A stretch of 64,000 nt of DNA from Fulverythrobacter ferritrahens (GTDB lineage: Bacteria > Pseudomonadota > Alphaproteobacteria > Sphingomonadales > Sphingomonadaceae), in NCBI RefSeq assembly GCF_020539485.1, contig NZ_JACDXU010000001.1, forward strand, positions 1,488,001-1,552,000. Direction: 5' to 3'. Shown one piece after another: positions 1 to 6,950 of this stretch; within the stretch, counting starts at the first letter, position 1; each line of letters starts with the position of its first letter. Made by a program: the position numbers and the translations under genes. Below the pieces are notes generated by a model. That model saw only the letters and a program-made list of their open reading frames with translations, did no database searches and was not told the origin of the DNA.

Positions 1-761
1 CGGATGCGCGCGATCTGCTCTCCTCCACCAACCGGCTCCATTGCATCAGGCTGGATGTGTCCAACCGCGAGGCGATGCGCGAAGCGGCGGAAGAAACCAC
101 CCGCCTGTTCGGCAAGGTCCATGTGCTGTGCAACAATGTCGGCGTCAGCCAGCGCAAGCCGATTGACGAAGCCGCCTATGAAGACTGGGACTATGTCCTC
201 AACGTCAATCTGGGCGGCACCATTGCGGGCCTTGTGGAATTCCTGCCGGGCATGAAGGCCCATGGCGAAGGCGGCCATGTGGTGAACACATCCTCCATGG
301 CAGGGATGATCCCGGTGCCGGCCTTTGCGGGCGTCTATGCCGCGTCCAAATTCGCGGTGCGCGGGCTGAGCGATTCCCTGCGCCTGGCGCTGGCGCCCTA
401 TGGCATTGGCGTTTCCGTGCTGTGCCCCGGCATGGTGAAGACCCGCGCGATGACGGCGGGCGATGTCTATCGCCAGGCGCATGAAGGCGCCGGGGCGGAT
501 GAGAAGCGCGACACGATCGAGGGCGGGATGGACCCGTTCGAACTGGGCGACATCGTGGCCGATGCGATCGCGCATAATCGCCCCTATATCTTCCCCCATG
601 GCGAGTTCCGGGAAGAAGTAGCCGGATATTTCAACGAAATGCTTGCTGCTTTTCCCATAGAGTTTGAACTGGATGAGCGGCGCCGCGCCAGCGAGGAACG
701 CCGCGCGAAAATGACTGCCGAGGCGAAGGCCATGGCTGATGCTCTGGGTCAGGCGGAATGA
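1..761 (+). CDS. SDR-family oxidoreductase, LigD-like (5' end outside window)
   Basis: The reading frame is already open at base 3, so the N-terminus with the Rossmann GxxxGxG motif lies upstream of the window. What remains shows classical SDR features: an LCNNVG motif (NNAG equivalent), an NTSSMAG serine region and a YAASK catalytic Tyr-x-x-x-Lys. It should be a cytoplasmic NAD(P)-dependent alcohol/ketone oxidoreductase. Its long C-terminal tail, with an ALYI-like YIFP segment followed by a charged helix, resembles the C-alpha dehydrogenases of lignin dimer metabolism (LigD/L/N/O) as I remember them. It overlaps the next SDR by the ATGA tetranucleotide at 758-761, so the two are translationally coupled. 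Family is certain; substrate is inference. Confidence 0.9.
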   Translation, partial: DARDLLSSTNRLHCIRLDVSNREAMREAAEETTRLFGKVHVLCNNVGVSQRKPIDEAAYEDWDYVLNVNLGGTIAGLVEFLPGMKAHGEGGHVVNTSSMAGMIPVPAFAGVYAASKFAVRGLSDSLRLALAPYGIGVSVLCPGMVKTRAMTAGDVYRQAHEGAGADEKRDTIEGGMDPFELGDIVADAIAHNRPYIFPHGEFREEVAGYFNEMLAAFPIEFELDERRRASEERRAKMTAEAKAMADALGQAE

Positions 762-1678
762 ACGCCATGCAGGATGTAGCCGGAAAGGGCGCCTTCATCA
801 CCGGCGGCGCCAGCGGGATTGGTCTCGGCATGGCGATGGTATTCGCCCGCGCCGGGATGAATGTAGTGATCGCCGATGTGCGGCAGGATCACCTCAAGAC
901 CGCGCAGGCCGAACTGGCCGAGGCAGGCCTTGCGGACAAGGTCCAGGCCCTGTTGCTGGATGTGACGGACCGCGACGCCTATGCCGCCGCCGCGAATGAG
1001 GTGGAGCGCCTGATCGGCAAGCTGCATGTGCTGTGCAACAATGCCGGGATCGGCATCCTCAAAAGTCTGGGATCGGCCAGCCATGCCGATTGGGACTGGG
1101 CCGTGGACGTTAATCTCAACGGCGTGTTCAACGGCGTCCATGCCATGTTGCCGAAGATCCTCGCCCATGGTGAAGGCGGACATATCGTCAACACCGCCTC
1201 CATGGCGGGCGTGCTGCAATATAGTCAGGCGGGCATCTATGTGGCGACGAAGTTTGCCGTGGTCGGCCTGTCGGAAGCCTTGCGGGCGGAGCTGGCCCCG
1301 CAGGGGATCGGCGTTTCCGCCTTCTGCCCCGGCGGCGTGCGCAGCAATATACGCGAATATGAGAAGGCCCGCCCCGCCCGCTTCGCCGTGCGGGAGGAAG
1401 CACCCAAGGGCCCGCCCCCACGCTTCAATCTGAGCGAGGAGGATCGCGCGCGGCTTTCCACGCTGACCGCCAGCCCCGAGGAAGCGGGCGAAATCGTGCT
1501 GAAGGGCATTCGCGAGAATGCGCTCTACATCTTCACCGCGCCCGAATTCCGCCCCGGCATAAAAGACCGTTTCGAGGCGATGCTGCGCGCCATCGGCCAT
1601 GATGAGGAGCGGGAGAAAACCGCGCTCGAACTGATACCGGGTCTGGTCGGCAGCCCGATCTATCGCGAGGCACCATAG
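758..1678 (+). CDS. SDR-family oxidoreductase, LigD-like
   Basis: A complete 306-aa short-chain dehydrogenase: TGGASGIG cofactor loop at residues 15-22, NNAG at 94-97, catalytic Ser148, Tyr161 and Lys165 (YVATK). Length and C-terminal extension fit the LigD-type C-alpha dehydrogenases better than the 250-aa SDR norm. The segment reading ENALYIF before a charged helix, and VNLNGVFNG in the core, match LigD closely from memory. The start overlaps the preceding SDR stop (ATGA), and a secreted protein follows 27 bp later. Inference: oxidation of a benzylic or similar secondary alcohol in aromatic dimer catabolism. It could equally act on steroid or terpenoid alcohols. Paralogue of the gene immediately upstream. 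Confidence 0.92.
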   Translation: MNAMQDVAGKGAFITGGASGIGLGMAMVFARAGMNVVIADVRQDHLKTAQAELAEAGLADKVQALLLDVTDRDAYAAAANEVERLIGKLHVLCNNAGIGILKSLGSASHADWDWAVDVNLNGVFNGVHAMLPKILAHGEGGHIVNTASMAGVLQYSQAGIYVATKFAVVGLSEALRAELAPQGIGVSAFCPGGVRSNIREYEKARPARFAVREEAPKGPPPRFNLSEEDRARLSTLTASPEEAGEIVLKGIRENALYIFTAPEFRPGIKDRFEAMLRAIGHDEEREKTALELIPGLVGSPIYREAP

Positions 1679-1705
1679 GGGCCCGCCGCTTCTGGGGAGA
1701 AGGAA

Positions 1706-2770
1706 ATGGCATCAAGGAAGTTCGTCGGCGCCGGACTGGCGCTGGCTGTCGCGCTGTCGGCCATCGCCACCACCATCACCAGCCCCGCTGTTGCAGCGGA
1801 TCGGGCCGGCAAGCCATGGTACAAGCAGACCTGGAACCCGGCCAATGTGAAGCCCTGCGACCGGGAATGTCTGGTAAAGATCGGCGAGGCCTATCTCGCC
1901 GCGCTGCAAAGCAAGGACATGAGCGCCCTGCCCTTTGCCGAACAGGTGATCGCCACCGAGAATACCGGCAAGATCACGATGGGCACGGGCCTGTTCTGGC
2001 GCGCGAAGATGGAGCCTACCACCTTCAAGATCACCGTCGCCGATCCGGTGCAGGGGCAGATGGCGTTCCAGACGGTGATGAAGATCGACGGCCAGATCGC
2101 CATGATCGCCATCCGCATAAGGGTGGAGCGCAACATGATCACCGAGGTGGAACACTGGTATGATCGCAATGTCGCGCCCGAAGCGATGGAACTGCTGACC
2201 CATCCGCGCCCGGCCCTGCTGGCCGATGTGCCGAAGGACAAGCGGATGAGCCGCGAATATCTGACCTATGCCGCCGAAAGCTATTTCGACGCGCTGACCG
2301 GGGAAGATGGCTCCATCGCGCCCTTCGCCGATGAATGCGTGCGATACGAGCAAGGCTATCAGACCGTGGCCAACAAGCAGCCCGGCCGGGGATCGCCCAC
2401 ACCGAAGATGCCGGACCTCAACACCGAGATGGGCCGTTTCTTCAGCAAGTTGTCCACCATGACCTGCAAGGAACAGATCGATATCGGCGTGTTCAACGGC
2501 ATCAAGCGCATCTGGCCGCACCGCGCGCTGGTGGTCGATCAGCAGAAGGGGCTGGTCGCGACCTTTCCCTTCTTCGTGCATGACGGCGTGCGCGATCAGG
2601 TGGAAGGCGGATTGCAGCGCCCGCAAAGCGGCGCAGGCATGGTCGTGAACCTCACCACCATGGAAACCTTCGGCATCCGCGACGGCAAGATCTACGAAGT
2701 GGAAGCCTTCCCCTTCGTGACCATTCCCTATGGCACCATTGACGGATGGACCCACGCCGATCCGAACTGA
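1706..2770 (+). CDS. secreted protein of unknown function, two-repeat (NTF2/SnoaL-like?)
   Basis: A 354-aa protein with a Sec signal peptide (residues about 1-31, AVAA cleavage region). A strong AAGGA ribosome site precedes ATG 1706. The mature part looks like an internal duplication. A first half beginning near CLVKIGEAYLAAL with an ENTG motif is echoed by a second half beginning REYLTYAAESYFDAL with PFADECVRYE, the pattern of two SnoaL/NTF2-like cone folds. It is a paralogue of the - strand gene at 4494-5471, which has the same two-part plan. No catalytic motif is recognised. Context places it in an aromatic catabolic/uptake region, so a periplasmic binding or hydratase-like role is possible. 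Function unknown. Confidence 0.85.
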   Translation: MASRKFVGAGLALAVALSAIATTITSPAVAADRAGKPWYKQTWNPANVKPCDRECLVKIGEAYLAALQSKDMSALPFAEQVIATENTGKITMGTGLFWRAKMEPTTFKITVADPVQGQMAFQTVMKIDGQIAMIAIRIRVERNMITEVEHWYDRNVAPEAMELLTHPRPALLADVPKDKRMSREYLTYAAESYFDALTGEDGSIAPFADECVRYEQGYQTVANKQPGRGSPTPKMPDLNTEMGRFFSKLSTMTCKEQIDIGVFNGIKRIWPHRALVVDQQKGLVATFPFFVHDGVRDQVEGGLQRPQSGAGMVVNLTTMETFGIRDGKIYEVEAFPFVTIPYGTIDGWTHADPN

Positions 2771-2777
2771 CGATATA

Positions 2778-2803
2778 GCGGGCCGGAAGGGGGACCGGCC
2801 CGC
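2778..2803. terminator. bidirectional terminator-like hairpin
   Basis: Perfect 9-bp inverted repeat GCGGGCCGG/CCGGCCCGC with an 8-nt loop, lying between the convergent stop codons at 2770 and 2806. There is no clear T-run on either side, so efficiency is uncertain. Confidence 0.6.
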
Positions 2804-2805
2804 CC

Positions 2806-4449
2806 CTACCCCAGGGGGTAGGAAACCAGCGTTTCCCCGCTGTCGGGCCCGGCCCTGTGTTCGAAATAGAAGCGCGTCAGCGGCGGCTGCGGGCCGCGAT
2901 GGCACTGGCTGAGGAAATCGTCATATTCCTTGGCCTCCAGCGTGCGGCGCTGGCGCTGGCGCAGATATTCCGCCCAGCTGCGCACCTGAAACCGCTCCGC
3001 CCATAGTTCGGCATTGGTGGCATCCTGCAGCAGCGTAACCTTGCGCGCGCCATCGCGTATGCGGATGTGCTGGCGCGCCGTGACGGCGGCGAGGAAATCG
3101 TCCAGCTTCGCGGCAGGCACGATATATTCGATCACCACCACCACGCCGCCGCTTACACCTGCACCCTGCGGTGCCTCAGGCAATTCATGCTCGTCCTCAT
3201 GCGGGGCCGAGGTCAGCGCGCTCGAATGGACTTCCTCCACCGGCAGGCGCCAGGCGAGCAGAAGGGTGGAGAACAGCACGGCCGAACAGATCATATAGGT
3301 CGGGCCGATGCCCACCCGTTCCGCCACATGGCCCCAGTTCCAGGCACCCAGCGTCATCCCGCCGAAGGTGAACATCTGATAGAGCGCCAGCGCGCGGCCA
3401 GAAACCCAGCGCGGTACATTCATCTGCACCGAGACATTGAAGGTCGAAAGGCCCAGCACCATGCCCGCCCCAACCACGAACAGGGCAAGGCAGGTCAGCG
3501 GCAGGTAACGGGAAAGCCCGATCCCCGCCAGCGCGGCGGACGTCACCACAATGGCCAGGCGGATCAGCACTTCGCCGGAGAAACGGTTGCGCAGGCGCCC
3601 CAGTTGCGCCGCCCCGATCACTGCACCAATGCCCATGCAGCCCATCAGCAGGCCGAACACGGTGGCCCCGTGATGCAGCAGATCGCGCGCCACCAGCGCC
3701 ATCAGGGCAACGACGATGGAGGAACAGAAGCCGAAGCACATCGCCCGTAGGATCACCCGGCGCACCGGCGCGGAATGAAGCGCATAAGTGACCCCATCGC
3801 GCATGGCGGCAAAGACGGAATCCGAATCCATCGCAGCGCGCCGTTCCGGCCGCCAGTTCATCAGCACCGCGATCAGCGCCAGATAGCTGACGGCATTGAG
3901 CGCGAAATTGACACTGCTGCCCAGCGCCGCCACCAGCACCCCGCCCAGCGCGGGGCCCAAGGTGCGGGCGATGTTGAAGCCCATGGTATTCAGCCCCACG
4001 GCATGGGGCACCTTTTCCCGCGGGACGAGATCGCCCACGGTGGATTGCCAGGCGGGCGCCATGATCGCCTGCCCCGATCCCACCACGAAGGTCAGCAGCA
4101 ACAGCAGCGCCGGCGTCACCAGCCCGGCAAAGGCCAGCCCCGCCAGCACGCCCGATGCCAGCAGCATCAGGATCTGCGCGCCCAGCAGCACCAGCCGCCG
4201 GTCCAATATGTCCGCCAGCGCCCCCGCCGGAAGCGAGAAAAGCAGGATCGGCAGAGTGGACAGGGCCGTGACCAGCGCCACCATTTCCGGCGAGCGGGCG
4301 AGCGAGGTCATCAACCACGCTGCGCCCACCTGCTGGAGCTGGCTGCCGATCGAGCTGATTATGCTGGCCAGCCAGATCGCCAGGAACACCCTGTGCTGCA
4401 GGGGCGACCATGTGCCTGGCCCCTGCGGCTGGGTTTTGATTTGCGCCAT
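2806..4449 (-). CDS. MFS transporter, MFS_3/EntS-like, with C-terminal cytosolic domain
   Basis: A 547-aa inner-membrane protein. About twelve hydrophobic segments fill residues 15-405, in the style of the DUF894/MFS_3 exporter family (enterobactin exporter EntS relatives). A linker rich in E/P/H leads to a soluble domain of about 120 residues (from VVVIEYIVPA to the end) that resembles a small dimeric alpha/beta-barrel (ABM-like) module. It is the last gene of the - strand series that begins with the LigF-like GST. Likely role is proton-driven export or import of a small organic molecule. Substrate unknown. The start at ATG 4449 lacks a strong Shine-Dalgarno sequence. Confidence 0.88.
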   Translation of the reverse strand: MAQIKTQPQGPGTWSPLQHRVFLAIWLASIISSIGSQLQQVGAAWLMTSLARSPEMVALVTALSTLPILLFSLPAGALADILDRRLVLLGAQILMLLASGVLAGLAFAGLVTPALLLLLTFVVGSGQAIMAPAWQSTVGDLVPREKVPHAVGLNTMGFNIARTLGPALGGVLVAALGSSVNFALNAVSYLALIAVLMNWRPERRAAMDSDSVFAAMRDGVTYALHSAPVRRVILRAMCFGFCSSIVVALMALVARDLLHHGATVFGLLMGCMGIGAVIGAAQLGRLRNRFSGEVLIRLAIVVTSAALAGIGLSRYLPLTCLALFVVGAGMVLGLSTFNVSVQMNVPRWVSGRALALYQMFTFGGMTLGAWNWGHVAERVGIGPTYMICSAVLFSTLLLAWRLPVEEVHSSALTSAPHEDEHELPEAPQGAGVSGGVVVVIEYIVPAAKLDDFLAAVTARQHIRIRDGARKVTLLQDATNAELWAERFQVRSWAEYLRQRQRRTLEAKEYDDFLSQCHRGPQPPLTRFYFEHRAGPDSGETLVSYPLG

Positions 4450-4493
4450 GTTTGCCCGCTATTGCCCGAATTGAGGGTTCAGGATTTCGGGGT

Positions 4494-5471
4494 TCAGCGG
4501 CTCCAGCCCGGATCGGAATGATACGGCACGGTAGTGCCGACCGCCTCCACCTGCTGGATCAGCCCTTCCTTCAGCTTGAAGGCTTCAGCCAGTAGGATGC
4601 TCGACGGCTTGTTGAACATGCCGATATCCACCTTGCGGCCATCGGGCATGACCAGTTCCTTCTTGCAGCCGCAATGATCGAACACCGCGAAGGCGAACAC
4701 AGCCTGGCGTTCCTCGTCCACGATGGGGAAGCGACGATCGTGCACTTCGGTGACGACGCCATAGAGCCCGGTGGAAAATTGTTCCTTGCAGCCCATGCCC
4801 CCGATATCGATGCCGCCCATGCGCACGATACCGGGATTGTTGCTGGTCAGCGTGCCGTTTTCCAGCCGGTCGCAATCGTCGGTGAAGGGGTAATATCCCT
4901 TGCCGTCGTTGTTTTCGATAGCGTTGAAGTAATGATTGGCCGCCGCGATCAGTTCCTGCCGGCTGAGGCGCTTGCCGGCGGGCGGCACTTCGGACCACAG
5001 CGCCTTGGGCTTCTGCATCTTTTCCAGATTCCCATAGCCCGCATCGTTCCAGGCCGGGCCCGCGCCGGTGCGGTAAGTGACGATCTCCACCTCGCTGATC
5101 TTGCCCAGATGCAGCCGCACCCGCGCGCCCAGCGTCAGGCCGTGGCCATTCTCGTCCATGGTGGAGAACAGGCCGAACTGGCCGGTGGCCGGATCGGCAA
5201 AGACATGGCGATAGGCGCCAACCTTGCTGATCGTCTGCCACATGCCATTGTTGAAGCCCATGGCCTGACCGTTCTCGGTATAGCGGGCATCCTTGGCCAG
5301 CGGCAGGCGGGAGGCATCGCGCGCGGCAAGGGCATCCAGCAATTGCCCCGCCATATCCTCCATACAGGCGCGTTCGCAGGGGATCGGCGCATCCTTGGCC
5401 TGAGCGGCGGCGGGAGCGGCAACAAGGCCGAGCAGTGCCGCCGTGGCGGCCATCAATGTCTTGATCATCAT
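4494..5471 (-). CDS. secreted two-repeat protein, paralogue of 1706-2770
   Basis: 325 aa starting at ATG 5471, chosen because GAGGGAGAGA lies directly upstream and a Sec signal peptide follows immediately (MMIKTLMAATAALLGL, then APAAAQA). The open frame extends further upstream but would overlap the MFS gene. The mature chain has two related halves (CERACMEDMAGQLLDAL and RQELIAAANHYFNAI), as in the + strand protein at 1706. Cysteines near the start of the first half (CERAC here, CDREC there) are shared. Only 8 bp separate it from the MFS gene upstream, so they are co-transcribed. Function not recognised; a periplasmic ligand-binding or lyase role is a guess. Confidence 0.85.
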   Translation of the reverse strand: MMIKTLMAATAALLGLVAAPAAAQAKDAPIPCERACMEDMAGQLLDALAARDASRLPLAKDARYTENGQAMGFNNGMWQTISKVGAYRHVFADPATGQFGLFSTMDENGHGLTLGARVRLHLGKISEVEIVTYRTGAGPAWNDAGYGNLEKMQKPKALWSEVPPAGKRLSRQELIAAANHYFNAIENNDGKGYYPFTDDCDRLENGTLTSNNPGIVRMGGIDIGGMGCKEQFSTGLYGVVTEVHDRRFPIVDEERQAVFAFAVFDHCGCKKELVMPDGRKVDIGMFNKPSSILLAEAFKLKEGLIQQVEAVGTTVPYHSDPGWSR

Positions 5472-5479
5472 TCTCTCCC

Positions 5480-6883
5480 TCAGGCAGCTTGCGCGTCTTC
5501 GGCGTTCAGTCGTTCCACTTCCCGGCGGAAGGGTTTGAGCCCCAACCAGGTGACGGCCAGCGCCACGGGCAGGAACACGATGTGCAGCAGCATGATCGAC
5601 CACCTCAGATCGTCAGGCGATGTGAAGATGTAATCGGTGGTCAGGCCGGTAACCAAAGGCGCGAGGCCCACGCCCACCACGGTGTAGATGAACAGATACA
5701 GCGTCATCACCTGCCCGCGGATCTCGTTGGGCGCGATGGCCAGCATCACCGCATTCAGCATCGGCCCGTTCATGCCCAGCGACAGATAGGCCACCGCGCT
5801 GAAGGCCATGGCCAGTTCCGGCGTGGGCATCAGCGGCTGCAGGATGGCGAAGGGAATGGCGACAAACCGCGTATAGAGGATCACGCGATAGGCCCCTGCC
5901 GGATCACCCCGGTTCTGGAACCATTCCGCCCATTTCGCCCCGAGATAGAGCCCGGCGAGCATGGCGAAGATCGAAACGACGCCCGACGTGATCCCATATT
6001 GCGCAGGGGACCAGCCATAGGTCCGCTCGAAGAAGGCCGCGCCCCATGCCCGTCCGCCTGCATCCAGCGATCCGATGGTCAGCCCGATGAACATCGGCCC
6101 GAACACCGCGAAATGCAGCCACAGATAACGGATCGTAGTGCCAAAGCCGGTCTTGCTGGATTTCATCCGCAGGTTGTGCCGGGGCGGTTCCTTGACCGTG
6201 AACAGCAGCAGCGAAATCAGCAGGCCGGGCAGGCCAACGCCCACCAGCACTACCTGCCACGGGCGCAACACGCCCACGATCGGCAGTTCGGGCGAGCCGA
6301 CCGTGGCCACCAGCCAGATCATCATGCCCCCCAGCAGCAGCGACAAGCCGCTGCCCGCGACCGAGCCGATCTGCAGGGTGGAAACGGCGCGCGGCAGCTT
6401 CTCACGCGGGAAGCAGTCCGCAACCATGGAATAGGCCGTGGGTCCATTCACGGACTCCCCTGCCCCCACCACCACGCGGGCGACGAAAAGCTGGGCGAAA
6501 TTGCTGGCAAGGCCGGATGCGACCGTGGCCAGGCTCCAGATGATCAGCCCGCCCGCGATGATCCATTTGCGCGTCCAGCGGTCGATAAAGCGGGAAAAGG
6601 GCACGGCCACCAGGGCGTAGAAAATCGCCTGCGTGGGGCCGAGCAGCATCCCGGCTTCGGAATCGGTCAGTTGGAAGTCGACCTTGATCTGCTGGATCAG
6701 CAGGCCAAGGATATTCTGGTCCAGCATGGCACAAGTGGTGATCGCGGCAAGAATGCCCACCGTGTACCAGGCCTGCGACGGCGGAGGATAAGCCGGTGCG
6801 GCCGGCGTGCTTGCCGCCTCCGTCTTCTCGCCCGGCGGCGTTACCAATCCTATGCCGGATTCATCTGCAGCAATGCTGCCCAT
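5480..6883 (-). CDS. MFS transporter (spinster-like subgroup)
   Basis: A 467-aa polytopic inner-membrane protein. A 35-residue Pro/Ala-rich cytosolic N-terminus precedes about 12 membrane segments. The loop 2-3 region reads FSRFIDRWTRK (the MFS DRxGRR-type signature), followed by a motif-C-like GAGES. The start is ATG 6883 with AAGGGGAG five bases upstream. It lies between the TonB receptor (67-bp gap holding a hairpin) and the secreted paralogue, so it probably carries across the inner membrane the substrate that the receptor brings through the outer membrane. Spinster-like MFS genes beside TonB receptors are common in sphingomonad aromatic clusters. Substrate unknown. Confidence 0.9.
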   Translation of the reverse strand: MGSIAADESGIGLVTPPGEKTEAASTPAAPAYPPPSQAWYTVGILAAITTCAMLDQNILGLLIQQIKVDFQLTDSEAGMLLGPTQAIFYALVAVPFSRFIDRWTRKWIIAGGLIIWSLATVASGLASNFAQLFVARVVVGAGESVNGPTAYSMVADCFPREKLPRAVSTLQIGSVAGSGLSLLLGGMMIWLVATVGSPELPIVGVLRPWQVVLVGVGLPGLLISLLLFTVKEPPRHNLRMKSSKTGFGTTIRYLWLHFAVFGPMFIGLTIGSLDAGGRAWGAAFFERTYGWSPAQYGITSGVVSIFAMLAGLYLGAKWAEWFQNRGDPAGAYRVILYTRFVAIPFAILQPLMPTPELAMAFSAVAYLSLGMNGPMLNAVMLAIAPNEIRGQVMTLYLFIYTVVGVGLAPLVTGLTTDYIFTSPDDLRWSIMLLHIVFLPVALAVTWLGLKPFRREVERLNAEDAQAA

Positions 6884-6910
6884 TCGCTCTCCCCTTCTTC
6901 ACCTTGTGCC

Positions 6911-6938
6911 GGAAGGCGGAGCGCATGCCCCGCCTTCC
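6911..6938 (-). terminator. GC-rich hairpin between receptor and MFS genes
   Basis: Inverted repeat GGAAGGCGG/CCGCCTTCC with a 10-nt loop, in the 67-bp gap after the TonB receptor stop. There is no T-run. It may act as a partial terminator or mRNA-stability hairpin giving more receptor than transporter. Confidence 0.45.
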
Positions 6939-6950
6939 CGTCAGCTACGC

